Positions 36,453 through 46,047 of a DNA stretch of 64,000 nucleotides are shown one piece after another; position 1 is the stretch's first letter; each line of letters starts with the position of its first letter. This stretch comes from Pseudomonas sp. P8_241 (GTDB taxonomy: Bacteria > Pseudomonadota > Gammaproteobacteria > Pseudomonadales > Pseudomonadaceae), in the NCBI RefSeq assembly GCF_034008315.1, contig NZ_CP125377.1:4586501-4650500 (forward strand), in the 5' to 3' direction. The notes beneath the pieces were generated by a model. That model had not been told where the DNA came from. It ran no database searches and saw only the letters and a program-made list of their open reading frames with translations. The position numbers were made by a program, and so were the translations under genes.

Positions 36453-37685
36453 ATGACTGCTTCATCCCCTTCTTTATTGCACCGCCTCAAACGCCTGAGC
36501 CTGGTCACGCAAATCGTCATCGGCCTTATCGCCGGCATTGCCTTGGCCCTGTTTGCACCTGAAGCGGCGAAGTCCACTGCGTTTATCGGCAAAGTGTTTG
36601 TCAGCGCACTGAAAGCGGTCGCGCCGATTCTGGTGTTCGTGCTGGTCATGGCGTCGATCGCCAACCACAAGCACGGTCAGGAAACTCATATCCGGCCGAT
36701 TCTGTTCCTGTATCTGCTGGGCACATTCGCCGCCGCGGTGGTCGCGGTAGTGGCCAGCATGATGTTCCCCTCGAGCCTGGTGCTGTCGACCCAGGACGTT
36801 GCGGTGTCGGCACCGGGCGGGATCGGCGAAGTCCTGCAAAGCCTGCTGCTGAGCGTGGTGGACAACCCGGTCAGTGCACTGATGAACGCCAACTTCATCG
36901 GTATTCTCGCCTGGGCCATCGGTATGGGTATCGCCATTCGCCACGCAGGCGACACCACTCGTGAAGTACTGGGCGACCTGTCGAACGGGGTGACGGTGAT
37001 CGTGCGCCTGGTGATCAGCTTCGCACCGCTGGGTATCTTCGGCCTGGTGGCCTCGACCCTGGCCACTTCCGGTTTTGGCGCGCTGATTGGTTACGCACAC
37101 CTGCTGGCCGTGCTGCTCGGTTGCATGCTGTTCGTGGCGCTGGTAATGAACCCGCTGATCGTGTTCTGGAAGCTGCGCCGCAACCCTTATCCGCTGGTAC
37201 TGACCTGCCTGCGCGAGAGCGGCATCACCGCGTTCTTCACCCGCAGTTCGGCGGCGAACATCCCGGTCAACCTGGAGTTGAGCAAGCGTCTGGGCCTGCA
37301 CGAGGACACGTACTCGGTGTCGATCCCATTGGGCGCGACCATCAACATGGCGGGCGCCGCGATCACCATCACCGTGCTCACCCTGGCCGCCGTGCATACA
37401 TTGGGTATCGCCGTGGACATCCCGACCGCGATTCTGCTGAGCGTCGTTGCGGCAATCTGCGCTTGCGGCGCTTCGGGCGTGGCGGGCGGTTCGCTGTTGC
37501 TGATTCCGCTGGCATGCAGCCTGTTCGGCATTCCCAGCGAAATCGCCATGCAGGTGGTGGCGGTTGGTTTCATCATCGGCGTGTTGCAGGACTCGGCGGA
37601 GACGGCGCTGAATTCCTCCACCGACGTGCTGTTCACCGCAGCGGCTTGCCTGGGTGAAGAGGCAAAAGCAGAACGCCTGGCCTGA
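36453..37685 (+). CDS. sstT: Serine/threonine:sodium symporter SstT
   Basis: A 410-residue DAACS family transporter. Signatures are [13 protein letters not shown] (re-entrant Ser-rich loop), [16 protein letters not shown] (the sodium/substrate NMAG motif) and [15 protein letters not shown]. It imports L-serine and L-threonine with Na+. Full length. It is followed by a REP pair and a terminator. Confidence 0.93.
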   Translation: MTASSPSLLHRLKRLSLVTQIVIGLIAGIALALFAPEAAKSTAFIGKVFVSALKAVAPILVFVLVMASIANHKHGQETHIRPILFLYLLGTFAAAVVAVVASMMFPSSLVLSTQDVAVSAPGGIGEVLQSLLLSVVDNPVSALMNANFIGILAWAIGMGIAIRHAGDTTREVLGDLSNGVTVIVRLVISFAPLGIFGLVASTLATSGFGALIGYAHLLAVLLGCMLFVALVMNPLIVFWKLRRNPYPLVLTCLRESGITAFFTRSSAANIPVNLELSKRLGLHEDTYSVSIPLGATINMAGAAITITVLTLAAVHTLGIAVDIPTAILLSVVAAICACGASGVAGGSLLLIPLACSLFGIPSEIAMQVVAVGFIIGVLQDSAETALNSSTDVLFTAAACLGEEAKAERLA

Positions 37686-37695
37686 CAAAAATCTC

Positions 37696-37785
37696 TGTGG
37701 GAGCTAGCCTGCTAGCGATGATGGCGCAACATTCAACATTGATGTTGGCTGACAGTACGCCATCGCTAGCAGGCTAGCTCCCACA
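37696..37785. repeat. REP pair (BIME)
   Basis: Perfect 25-base inverted arms (37696-37720 and 37761-37785, TGTGGGAGCTAGCCTGCTAG type) separated by 40 bases. The inner part holds a smaller AACATTGATGTT palindrome. Confidence 0.85.
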
Positions 37786-37820
37786 GGGTTCGTGGTGCAG
37801 CGAATAAATGCATACCCATG

Positions 37821-37857
37821 AAAAAGCCCCCGAAGCCTAAGGCTCCGGGGGCTTTTT
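37821..37857. terminator. Bidirectional terminator between sstT and the DUF1993 gene
   Basis: AAAAAGCCCCCG / CGGGGGCTTTTTT stem with an inner GAAGCC / GGCTCC part, flanked by A and T runs. Confidence 0.85.
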
Positions 37858-37872
37858 TGTATCTGGACGGTT

Positions 37873-38382
37873 TTAGAACGCGCCCATGTAATCGCGCTTG
37901 CCCACTTCCACACCGTTATGACGCAGTAGCGCATAAGTCGTGGTGACGTGGAAGAAAAACTGCGGCAGGCCATAGGTCAGCAGGTAAGACTGACCCGTGA
38001 AGCGTTTCTCCTTGGGTGTGCCCGGACGGGTGACGATCTCGATCCCTTCCTTGCCATTGATCTGGTCCGGCTTGAACTCGCCAATGAAGGCCAGGACCTT
38101 GGCGATCAACGCTTGCAGCTCGGCGAAGGTGGTTTCGGTGTCGTCGTACTTCGGCAGTTCGACTTCAGCCAGGCGCGCGGAAACACCCTTGGCGAAATCA
38201 ACTGCAATCTGCACCTGACGCACCAGCGGGAACATGTCCGGGTACAGGCGAGCCTGCAGGAAGGCGTTCGGGTCGATGTTCTTGGCGCTCGCGTGGGCTT
38301 CCGCTTTCTTCAGCACATCGCTCAGGGCGTTGAGCATTTGCTGGAAAACAGGCACAGAAGCGTCGTACAGGGAAATGGTCAT
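37873..38382 (-). CDS. DUF1993 family protein
   Basis: A 169-residue cytosolic protein of the DUF1993 family, a helical fold related to DinB-like four-helix bundles. Conserved stretches are ISLYDASVPVFQQML, ARLYPDMFPLVRQV, and QSYLLTYGLPQFFFHVTTTYALLRHNGVEVGKRDY. Start ATG 38382 gives the usual N-terminus. No enzymatic role has been established. Divergent from yceH. Confidence 0.87.
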   Translation of the reverse strand: MTISLYDASVPVFQQMLNALSDVLKKAEAHASAKNIDPNAFLQARLYPDMFPLVRQVQIAVDFAKGVSARLAEVELPKYDDTETTFAELQALIAKVLAFIGEFKPDQINGKEGIEIVTRPGTPKEKRFTGQSYLLTYGLPQFFFHVTTTYALLRHNGVEVGKRDYMGAF

Positions 38383-38507
38383 GGCAGTCTCGTGTGATGA
38401 CAGGAAAGAACGTGGGCCGATTATAGCCACCCCCGACCGTCCTGCGGCTTGTCTTTTATCCTGCAAGGATTAGGCTAGGCTGCTTCGACGGCACAGGGAA
38501 AAGCGCG

Positions 38508-39155
38508 ATGAGCACTGATCAAGAACAGACCTTTGACGAACCACGCCTGAACGGCACGGAAATCCGCATTTTGGGCTCGTTGATCGAAAAACAGGCCACC
38601 AGCCCGGAAACCTATCCGCTGACCCTCAATGCCCTGGTGATTGCCTGCAACCAGAAGACCAGCCGTGAGCCGGTGATGAACCTCACCCCTGGCCAGGTCG
38701 GCCAGAGTCTGCGTGCACTTGAAGGGCGCGGCTTTGCCAAATTGGTGATGGGTAGCCGCGCCGATCGCTGGGAGCATAAGGTCGACAAGGCGCTGGAACT
38801 GGTGCCGGCGCAGGTGATTCTGACGGGGCTGATGTTCCTGCGCGGCCCGCAGACGGTCAACGAACTGCTGACCCGCAGTGGTCGCATGCATGAATTCGAA
38901 GACACCGAACAGGTGGTGCATCAACTGGAGCGGTTGATTGCCCGAGGCCTGGCAGTGCTGATCCCGCGCCAGGCTGGCCAACGTGAGGATCGTTATACCC
39001 ATGCACTGGGTGATCCGGCGGATATCGAAGCGATTCTCGCGGCGCGGCAAAATCCGTCGGAGCGCAGTACCGGCAGCGGTGTTTCAATCGAGCGGATCGA
39101 AGAGCTTGAAGCGCGGATTGCGGCGCTGGAAGAGCGGTTGGAGCGACTGGAGTAG
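38508..39155 (+). CDS. yceH: YceH family protein (DUF480)
   Basis: A 215-residue protein with two winged-helix domains ([25 protein letters not shown]; then [28 protein letters not shown]) and a short C-terminal coiled coil ([22 protein letters not shown]). Probably a nucleic-acid-binding protein; no target is known. Lone gene. Confidence 0.9.
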   Translation: MSTDQEQTFDEPRLNGTEIRILGSLIEKQATSPETYPLTLNALVIACNQKTSREPVMNLTPGQVGQSLRALEGRGFAKLVMGSRADRWEHKVDKALELVPAQVILTGLMFLRGPQTVNELLTRSGRMHEFEDTEQVVHQLERLIARGLAVLIPRQAGQREDRYTHALGDPADIEAILAARQNPSERSTGSGVSIERIEELEARIAALEERLERLE

Positions 39156-39192
39156 AGTGAGTTTCCAGTCACTTTGATGCTGGATGCACCGC

Positions 39193-39263
39193 CGCCATCG
39201 CGAGCACGCTCCCACAATAGGCTTGCGGTGCGCGCCTGTAGGAGCAAGCTTGCTCGCGATGGC
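39193..39263. repeat. REP pair
   Basis: Inverted arms GCCATCGCGAGCACGCTCCCACA (39193-39216) and its near complement (39237-39263), between convergent genes. Confidence 0.82.
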
Positions 39264-39283
39264 GTCCGTACAATCAATACAGG

Positions 39284-40102
39284 TCAGCTGCGGGCGAATT
39301 CCACCGCTTTGCCAAACTGCTCCTCGGTCGGTCGCACCCCGGTGTACAGCACAAACTGCTCCAGCGCCTGAATCGCGATGACTTCGAGCCCGGTGATCAA
39401 CCGCTTGCCTTCAGCCCGGCCGCGCACAATCAGCGGTGTTTCCGAGGGAACTGCCACCACGTCGAAGACCGTTTCCGCCTGGGCGATGGCATCCGCCTCG
39501 AAGGCCAATTGATCGGCCTCCAGACCACCGGTCATACCGATCGGCGTGACGTTGATCAGCATCTGCGGACGTCGGCCACCCAGCTCCGCTTGCCATTCGT
39601 ACCCCAATGATCGCGCCAATGCCTGCCCAGCGTGCTCGTTGCGGGCCACAATCACGCCGTTTTTATAGCCGCCATCGCGCAAGGCGCTAGCAACCGCTTT
39701 GGCCATGCCGCCGCTGCCACGCAGGGCAAAGGTCGAATCCTTGGGCACTTCGTGGGTTCGCAGCAGTTGAGCGATAGCGATGTAATCGGTGTTGTAGGCT
39801 TTCAGATGGCCATCGGAGTTGACGATTGTATTGATCGATTGAATGGCGGCCGCCGATGCATCCAGCTCATCGACCAAAGCAATACAGGCTTCCTTGAACG
39901 GCATCGACACACCGCACCCACGGATCCGTAGTGCTCGAATTCCGGCGACTGCGCCAGGCAGATCCTGACTGGCGAAGGCCTTGTAATAGAAATTCAGGCC
40001 CAGTTGTTCATACAGATGATTGTGAAATCTGAGGCCAAAGTTCCCTGGCCGCCCGGAAAGCGACATGCACAACTGGGTGTCTTTGTTGGGGTTCATCTGC
40101 AT
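39284..40102 (-). CDS. Shikimate 5-dehydrogenase-like protein (SDH-L type)
   Basis: A 272-residue member of the shikimate dehydrogenase superfamily. The substrate-binding Ser pair appears as SLSGRPGNFG, the catalytic Lys in SMPFKEACI, and the Asp in NTDYIAI. The dinucleotide site is ALRGSGGMAKAV, a variant of GxGGxxxA. It is closer to the HI0607-like SDH-L group than to AroE and may use another substrate than shikimate. ATG 40102 has AAGGAG seven bases upstream. Lone gene on the minus strand. Confidence 0.82.
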   Translation of the reverse strand: MQMNPNKDTQLCMSLSGRPGNFGLRFHNHLYEQLGLNFYYKAFASQDLPGAVAGIRALRIRGCGVSMPFKEACIALVDELDASAAAIQSINTIVNSDGHLKAYNTDYIAIAQLLRTHEVPKDSTFALRGSGGMAKAVASALRDGGYKNGVIVARNEHAGQALARSLGYEWQAELGGRRPQMLINVTPIGMTGGLEADQLAFEADAIAQAETVFDVVAVPSETPLIVRGRAEGKRLITGLEVIAIQALEQFVLYTGVRPTEEQFGKAVEFARS

Positions 40103-40346
40103 GAAAATCTCCTTCAAACGCACTTTCGGATGGACGGGATTAGCCAGCCCACCGGTTCTGATCGATCATATTTGTGCAGCTGTTCGCGGCCTGTCACGAC
40201 CGTCAGCAAACCGGTACAGACCTTACACAAAATTTACCCACCGGCTGTGCTGTTTTTCGGAAAAAAGCTGTCTTAGATGTATCCCCGCGACAATCCTTGT
40301 ATCTATCGCAGACACAAGCGCCGGGTCGAAGAAACGAGGAACTATC

Positions 40347-40709
40347 ATGATCCGTAAAATCCCCACAGTTGCCTTGCTGATCAGCGCACTCGCTATCACA
40401 GGTCAGGCGCAAGCCCATGGTGGTGGTAATGATGCGGCGGTATACGGAGCGATTGTCGGTACTGCCATCGTCGGCTCGGCCCTGATCAACGCCAATCGAC
40501 CGGTGTATGTCGCACCCCAACCGGTCTACGCCCAGCCCGCGCCGGTCTATTACGCACCGCCACCTCCGGTTTACTACCAGCCGGCGCCGGTCTACGTGCA
40601 ACAACCGATCTACTATCGCCCGGCCCCGGTTTATTACGGTCCGCCTCGTGGTTATTACGGCCCACCTCGCGGCTACTATGGCCCACCCCACGGTTACGGC
40701 CGCTGGTAA
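40347..40709 (+). CDS. Exported Pro/Tyr-rich repeat protein
   Basis: 120 residues. A signal peptide (MIRKIPTVALLISALAITG, cleavage after AQA) is followed by a short Gly/Ala helix (residues 32-46). Residues 50-120 form a low-complexity tract of PVYxxPxPVYY units ending in repeated RGYYGPP. GAGGA lies seven bases before the ATG. Such tracts occur in surface or envelope-associated proteins; the Tyr content could allow cross-linking. A terminator follows at once. Function unknown. Confidence 0.8.
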   Translation: MIRKIPTVALLISALAITGQAQAHGGGNDAAVYGAIVGTAIVGSALINANRPVYVAPQPVYAQPAPVYYAPPPPVYYQPAPVYVQQPIYYRPAPVYYGPPRGYYGPPRGYYGPPHGYGRW

Positions 40710-40720
40710 CAGGTTCATCA

Positions 40721-40748
40721 AGCCCCGCTTTCTGTGCGGGGCTTTTTA
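40721..40748 (+). terminator. Terminator of the Pro/Tyr-rich protein gene
   Basis: AGCCCCGC / GCGGGGCT stem, seven-base loop and TTTTTA tail. Confidence 0.88.
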
Positions 40749-40896
40749 TTGCGAGCGTAAAAATCTGTCTCCCACACACCGCCATTCGTCGTCGCAGGTC
40801 TGGATAAATCTCGTCAAGGTCGCTCTGGGAACAGCCCGATCGACACCGATTGGAAAAACTGTCCGTCAAACAGTTGATAAGAACAAGGACGACCTC

Positions 40897-41091
40897 ATGC
40901 CCACACAAAACCCGCACCGCATTGTCGGTTTGTGCACCTGCGCCAAGGTGTACAACGTACTGACCGAACTCAAGCAACTGGAAGGCCACCGCAGCGCCAA
41001 GTTTCTTTCGCTGCTGACCAGGAACCTGGTGCGCAAAGGCCTGCTCAGCGAGCAGGAAGTGGTTCATATGCTCGATCAGGTGGTCGACTGA
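40897..41091 (+). CDS. Small conserved-looking hypothetical protein
   Basis: 64 residues, AAGGA eight bases before the ATG. Mostly helical: VYNVLTELKQLEGHRSAKFLSLLTRNLVRKG, then LLSEQEVVHMLDQVV. Contains a CTC pair near residue 13. No signal peptide. I do not recognise a family. The good ribosome site and ordered composition support a real gene. Confidence 0.65.
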   Translation: MPTQNPHRIVGLCTCAKVYNVLTELKQLEGHRSAKFLSLLTRNLVRKGLLSEQEVVHMLDQVVD

Positions 41092-41203
41092 CCGACAGCC
41101 GGTCGATTGCCCACTGCGGCATCAATGTCCACTATCGAACGCGTTGATTTTTCGTTGCCGCTCCAGAACCGTAAGGTAGCTCCATAGATTAATGGAGGTA
41201 CTT

Positions 41204-41398
41204 ATGATGTCTCAGATTCAGATCATGTCCGTTATCGGCAGCGCCGTTCCCGCCTCACTCAGAGAACTGGGCATGCTTGCCTGCTGGTATCTGGTGCAGG
41301 ACGGCGAGCCAATCAGCGGCCCACTCACTTCGCTGCCCGCCGCCAGGGCGATGTCGCAACAAATCGGCACCGGTCGGCCCGGGCAACTCAGCGCCTAA
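41204..41398 (+). CDS. Small hypothetical protein
   Basis: 64 residues starting MMSQIQIMSVIGSA. GGAGG lies five bases before the first of two adjacent ATG codons (41204, 41207). Contains a Trp/Tyr-rich middle (CWYLVQDGEPISGPLTSLP) resembling short GYF-2-like modules, which is only a hint. Its stop overlaps that of the convergent AI-2E transporter. Confidence 0.6.
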   Translation: MMSQIQIMSVIGSAVPASLRELGMLACWYLVQDGEPISGPLTSLPAARAMSQQIGTGRPGQLSA

Positions 41399-42456
41399 GG
41401 CAGCTGAACACGCGGTTTGGTCTCGATGAAAATGGCCCAGCTCGACATGAAAAGGGCCGCGATCAACGGGCCGATGACGAAGCCGTTCAGGCCAAAAATC
41501 GCCAGGCCGCCGAGGGTCGAGATCAGGATCATGTAGTCCGGCATCTTGGTGTCCTTGCCCACCAGGATCGGACGTAATACGTTATCCACCAGCCCGATCA
41601 CCAACACACCGAACAACACCAGCGTCACCCCTTGCCAGATCGCTCCTGTGAACAGGAAGAACGCAGCAACCGGCGCCCAGATAATCCCCGCCCCCACCGC
41701 TGGCAACAATGACAGAAACGCCATCAACACCGCCCAGATCAATGCACTGGGAATCTCCAGAAACCAGAAAATCAAACCGCCCAGGGCGCCTTGGGTAATG
41801 GCGACCACCAGGTTGCCTTTTACCGTCGCCCGCACCACCCGATTGAACTTGAGCTGCAACCGACGCTTCTGGCTTTCCTCCAGTGGCACGGCCATGCGCA
41901 CCTTGCGTGCGAGTTCCGCACCGTCGCGCAGGAAGAAAAACAGCAGGTACAACATGATGAAAAAACTGACGATGAACTCGAATGTTCCCTGACCAAAACT
42001 GAAGGCCTGGGTGGCGACGAACTCGTTACCGGTCATGGCGCTCTTGATGATTTTCTCGCGAAGCCCATTGAGCTCACCCATGCCGAAGCGGTCGAGCAGA
42101 TGCTGGAAGTACGGCGGCAGGCTGTGCTTGAACTGCGCTACATAGCCGGCGATGTCCAACTCGCCGCTTTCGATGTTCTTGTAGAGCGCCGTTCCCTCCT
42201 GGACCAGGAAGATACTCAGGATAATCACCGGCAGAATCGCAATCAGCAGACAGATGCTCAGTGTGAGCAACGAGGTGAGATTGCGCTGCCAGCCGAATTT
42301 CAGCTGCAGCTGACGTTGCAAGGGCGCGAAGAGAATACCGAGGATCACCGCCCAGAACACCGCACCGTAGAACGGCAGCAGTATCCAGATGAACGCAACA
42401 CTCACCAGCAACAGCAAGATGGCCAACGATTTGTCTTTGAGCGTCTCTTTGTTCAT
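41395..42456 (-). CDS. AI-2E family transporter (YdiK/PerM type)
   Basis: A 353-residue membrane protein with about eight helices. Hallmarks are FYGAVFWAVILGILFAPL at the N-terminus and GALGGLIFWFLEIPSALIWAVLMAFLSLLPAVG and DNVLRPILVGK toward the C-terminus. Members export small molecules, including autoinducer 2 (TqsA) or Na+; the substrate here is unknown. ATG 42456 gives the natural start; upstream in-frame sequence is spurious. Lone gene. Confidence 0.88.
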   Translation of the reverse strand: MNKETLKDKSLAILLLLVSVAFIWILLPFYGAVFWAVILGILFAPLQRQLQLKFGWQRNLTSLLTLSICLLIAILPVIILSIFLVQEGTALYKNIESGELDIAGYVAQFKHSLPPYFQHLLDRFGMGELNGLREKIIKSAMTGNEFVATQAFSFGQGTFEFIVSFFIMLYLLFFFLRDGAELARKVRMAVPLEESQKRRLQLKFNRVVRATVKGNLVVAITQGALGGLIFWFLEIPSALIWAVLMAFLSLLPAVGAGIIWAPVAAFFLFTGAIWQGVTLVLFGVLVIGLVDNVLRPILVGKDTKMPDYMILISTLGGLAIFGLNGFVIGPLIAALFMSSWAIFIETKPRVQLP

Positions 42457-42618
42457 GTCCGATCCATGCCAGTGCGCCGGGACGCGAAGGTACGCCCTGA
42501 TGCTTAGGCCACTGCAGCGCGCACGAGTGCCATCCGTTGGTGAATAAAGCATAGATCCAGATCAATAAGTCCTCGGACCAAGGGGGTTACCCTGCGCGAC
42601 TTTTGCGATCGACTCACC

Positions 42619-43944
42619 ATGAATCTCATTGCTCCGGAACTGCTTGCCCCCGCCGGCACCCTGAAAAACATGCGTTACGCCTTCGCCTACGGCGCCGATG
42701 CGGTGTACGCCGGCCAGCCGCGCTACAGCCTGCGCGTGCGTAACAACGAATTCGATCACGCCAACCTGGCCCTCGGCATTCGCGAGGCCCAGGCTCAGGG
42801 CAAGCGCTTTTACGTAGTGGTGAACATCGCGCCGCACAACGCCAAGCTCAAAACCTTCCTCAAGGACCTGGCACCGATCATTGCCATGGCGCCGGACGCC
42901 CTGATCATGTCCGACCCCGGTTTGATCATGCTGGTGCGCCGTCACTACCCGCAGATGCCGATACACCTCTCGGTACAGGCCAACACGGTCAACTGGGCCA
43001 GTGTCGAGTTCTGGCAGCAACAGGGGTTGAGCCGGATCATCCTGTCGCGGGAGCTGTCCCTGGAGGAAATCGCCGAAATTCGCCAGCAAGTCCCGGCCAT
43101 GGAGCTGGAAGTGTTCGTCCACGGCGCGTTGTGCATGGCCTATTCGGGTCGTTGCCTGTTGTCGGGTTACATGAACAAGCGCGACGCCAACCAGGGCAGT
43201 TGCACCAATGCCTGCCGCTGGAAATATGCGGCGCAACCGGCCACGGAAAATCTCGCCGGGGACATCGTTCAACTCTTTCAACCGGAACCGACACTGGGTC
43301 TCGGTGCCCCCACCGAGCAGTTGTTTCTGCTGCAGGAAGCCAATCGCCCCGATGAACTGATGCCCGCCTTCGAAGACGAACACGGCACCTACATCATGAA
43401 CGCCAAGGACCTGCGCGCCGTGCAGCATGTCGAGCGCTTGACGCAAATGGGCGTGCATTCACTGAAAATCGAAGGCCGGACCAAATCGCACTTCTACTGT
43501 GCAAGAACCACGCAAGTGTACCGTCGGGCCATCGACGATGCAGTGGTCGGTCGCGAGTTCGACCGCAGTCTGATGACCGACCTGGAGTCCCTCGCCCAAC
43601 GCGGCTACACCGAAGGTTTCCTGCGTCGGCACGTGCATGACGAGTACCAGAATTACCAGAACGGCAGCTCGGTGTCGGAACGGCAGCAATTCGTCGGCGA
43701 ACTGACCGGCGAGCGACGGGACCGGTTGGCGGAGGTCAAGGTGAAGAACCGCTTTGCCCTGGGCGATCACATGGAACTGATGACGCCCAGGGGTAATTTT
43801 CACTTCGATCTGCATCAACTGAACAATGTCAAAGGCGACGCGATTGACGTGGCTCCGGGGGATGGGCATACGGTGTATTTACCGATACCGGATGCGGTGG
43901 ATTTAAGTTTTGGCCTGCTGATGCGCGATGTGCGCCTGACCTGA
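42619..43944 (+). CDS. trhP: Prephenate-dependent tRNA uridine-34 hydroxylation protein TrhP (U32 family)
   Basis: A 441-residue peptidase-U32-family protein matching E. coli YegQ in length and sequence (LLAPAGTLKNMRYAFAYGADAVYAGQPRYSLRVRN, then HLSVQANTVNW). The cysteines in HGALCMAYSGRCLLSGYM, NQGSCTNACRW probably hold an iron-sulfur cluster. With prephenate it makes 5-hydroxyuridine at position 34 of tRNAs. No protease activity is expected. Single gene. Confidence 0.9.
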   Translation: MNLIAPELLAPAGTLKNMRYAFAYGADAVYAGQPRYSLRVRNNEFDHANLALGIREAQAQGKRFYVVVNIAPHNAKLKTFLKDLAPIIAMAPDALIMSDPGLIMLVRRHYPQMPIHLSVQANTVNWASVEFWQQQGLSRIILSRELSLEEIAEIRQQVPAMELEVFVHGALCMAYSGRCLLSGYMNKRDANQGSCTNACRWKYAAQPATENLAGDIVQLFQPEPTLGLGAPTEQLFLLQEANRPDELMPAFEDEHGTYIMNAKDLRAVQHVERLTQMGVHSLKIEGRTKSHFYCARTTQVYRRAIDDAVVGREFDRSLMTDLESLAQRGYTEGFLRRHVHDEYQNYQNGSSVSERQQFVGELTGERRDRLAEVKVKNRFALGDHMELMTPRGNFHFDLHQLNNVKGDAIDVAPGDGHTVYLPIPDAVDLSFGLLMRDVRLT

Positions 43945-43968
43945 CCATCAACAACACCGGAGCCGGAA

Positions 43969-46047
43969 TTACTCGGTAATCTTCTCGAAGTTGCGGTAGA
44001 ACAGGTCGTCGTCTCGGCTGTCGGTCATGGAATGCAACTGGTAGCTGCGATTGAGCCGTGCACCGCCGTCTCGGGTCAGTGGCGACCAGACAAGGTTGGC
44101 GCGGCGCATGGTCGACATGCTCATCAGTTCGTCGAACGGAATAGACAGGTAGATGCCTTTGTCGAAACTACCCTCTCCGTATTCTGCACCGGTTGCGGTG
44201 GTGATGGTTGCCCAGGCACCAAACCGTACGCCGTTGGAAAACTCCCGTGAGATGTCCAGCGTGCCACCCCAGTCGCCGGCCAGGTAACGCCCGACGCTGA
44301 TGGCTGCCAGCGTATCGTAGGGCAAGTCGGTGTAGCCGGTGATGTGACCGGTCACCACCGAGTAATCACGCAAACCAAACCCCTGGTCAAAATCACGCTG
44401 ACGGACGTAATTCAGGTCCGCCCCCAATGACCAGCGCTCACCGGTCGGACGAAACAGCACCTCGCCCCCCACACCAGCAAACATCGACTCCATATAGCCG
44501 CCGTACACCATGCCGTACAGGTCTTTGTCCAACTGCTCGGCATGGCTGACCTGGAACAGCGGCATGGTCACATCGGAGGTGGTCATATACTGGCGCAAGT
44601 CCGTGCGCACACGCGGCAAGCCGCTGGGCGCGTCATAGGTGAACTTGTCGAAGTTGTTGATCAGGTTGGCACTGAGCAAGCCACTCCACCAGGTGTTGCG
44701 GTTGAACCGGTACTCGGCGTCCGCATCGGCGCTGAATTGATAGAGCAGGCCATCGGGGCCGCCCACGTTCTGCTTGAATCCCAACCCGACGCCATAAGCG
44801 AATGCCTGCGGCGCTTCGGTGTAGAGGGTTTTCTCGTTGTGCGGCATCGCCGGGTTGATCTCGGTGGTGCGGTGCAGCGTTTGCAGCGGCTCCTCGTTGT
44901 TGATCACTTCGCGAAAGGTTTGCCGAGGCACACTGGTCTCTTCAAGCGGCAGGTCGTAGCGCTTGTTGACCACGGTGAACCAGTCGATCTCGTCGTTGAC
45001 GCTGTTGTCCAGAATCCGGCTCGCACGGCCTACGCCTTTGGCCGAATGGAAGTAACGCTGCTGCTCGCCATACACGATCAATTCGGAATCGCGCTGACTG
45101 ATGCGCTCGACCTTGTACCCGGCATTTTGCTGCAGGCGCCGTGACACATCGGCCCAATTGACCTGATCCAACTCGGTGCTCGGCGCTTTCGCCGGCAATG
45201 GCTCAGCCGGTGGATCGAACGTCTTCGCCGGTGCCTTTCGGCTGACGAAGTTGGTGTGAAAGGTGACGCCGAACATCGCCGTGTTGCCACGTTCCCACGC
45301 CGCGCTGAAATCGACCGAGTCAGTCAGCTTGAACACCGCGCCGAGGTTGATCGGCGAGTCCTGCTTGATCTCGTTGTCCTTCGGCTCGTTCTTGTAATCG
45401 TTGCCCTCGTATTCGAGTTTCAGACTGAGCCGATCCCAAGGCGTCTGATAGCTTACGCCGCCGAAAAAGGAAGGGCTGCCGCGAAAGTACGCACCGGCGT
45501 TAACGTCACCGGTCCCTTCACTGTCCGGTCGGGTCTTGAAGCGATCATCGATATAGCCCAACGGGTTTTCGAAATCGCCGCGATTGCCCAGGTAACCCCA
45601 GGCAATCCCGGCGCTGAAGTCAAGGTTGTCGTAGCGCTTGTTGGCCACCACGAACTCACTGGAAAACAAGCCCGTACCACCGATGTCCCGGAAGCCCACG
45701 GCCACTTCGGGCGCCCAATGGGTTTCTTCCCATACGCGGGCTTTGAGGTCGACCGCCTTGTCCTTATAGCTCTGGCTGCCGCTCAGCGATTCGGGGCCGT
45801 AAGGGCGGTTGGTGATCGCGGTGTAGCGGAACGACCCTTCGAGCCATTCAAGCGGCTGTAGTGAAACGCTGTAACGGCTGTAGGGATCGGTGCGGTTGGC
45901 ATTGAGGCTCAATTCACCGGCCGGCGCCATTCGGGCCGTCGGCGTTTGCAACAGGCCCGCACCACCGAAATCATTCTGGGTAATACGCGGTTCTGCATAG
46001 GCCAAACCACACGGAAACAACAACACGGCTGCAAAACGTAAATTCAA
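43969..46047 (-). CDS. yjbH: YjbH/GfcD family exopolysaccharide outer-membrane protein
   Basis: A 692-residue YjbH-family protein. The signal peptide ends about residue 18 (AYA). GGAGLLQTPTARM begins the first beta-rich half, and many amphipathic strands run to the C-terminus (AGDWGGTLDISREFSNGVRFGAWATITTATGAEYGEGSFDKG). The protein is predicted as one or two beta-barrels that act with Wza in polymer secretion. It is the last gene of the yjbE-wza-yjbF-yjbG-yjbH operon and overlaps yjbG by four bases. Confidence 0.9.
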   Translation of the reverse strand: MNLRFAAVLLFPCGLAYAEPRITQNDFGGAGLLQTPTARMAPAGELSLNANRTDPYSRYSVSLQPLEWLEGSFRYTAITNRPYGPESLSGSQSYKDKAVDLKARVWEETHWAPEVAVGFRDIGGTGLFSSEFVVANKRYDNLDFSAGIAWGYLGNRGDFENPLGYIDDRFKTRPDSEGTGDVNAGAYFRGSPSFFGGVSYQTPWDRLSLKLEYEGNDYKNEPKDNEIKQDSPINLGAVFKLTDSVDFSAAWERGNTAMFGVTFHTNFVSRKAPAKTFDPPAEPLPAKAPSTELDQVNWADVSRRLQQNAGYKVERISQRDSELIVYGEQQRYFHSAKGVGRASRILDNSVNDEIDWFTVVNKRYDLPLEETSVPRQTFREVINNEEPLQTLHRTTEINPAMPHNEKTLYTEAPQAFAYGVGLGFKQNVGGPDGLLYQFSADADAEYRFNRNTWWSGLLSANLINNFDKFTYDAPSGLPRVRTDLRQYMTTSDVTMPLFQVSHAEQLDKDLYGMVYGGYMESMFAGVGGEVLFRPTGERWSLGADLNYVRQRDFDQGFGLRDYSVVTGHITGYTDLPYDTLAAISVGRYLAGDWGGTLDISREFSNGVRFGAWATITTATGAEYGEGSFDKGIYLSIPFDELMSMSTMRRANLVWSPLTRDGGARLNRSYQLHSMTDSRDDDLFYRNFEKITE

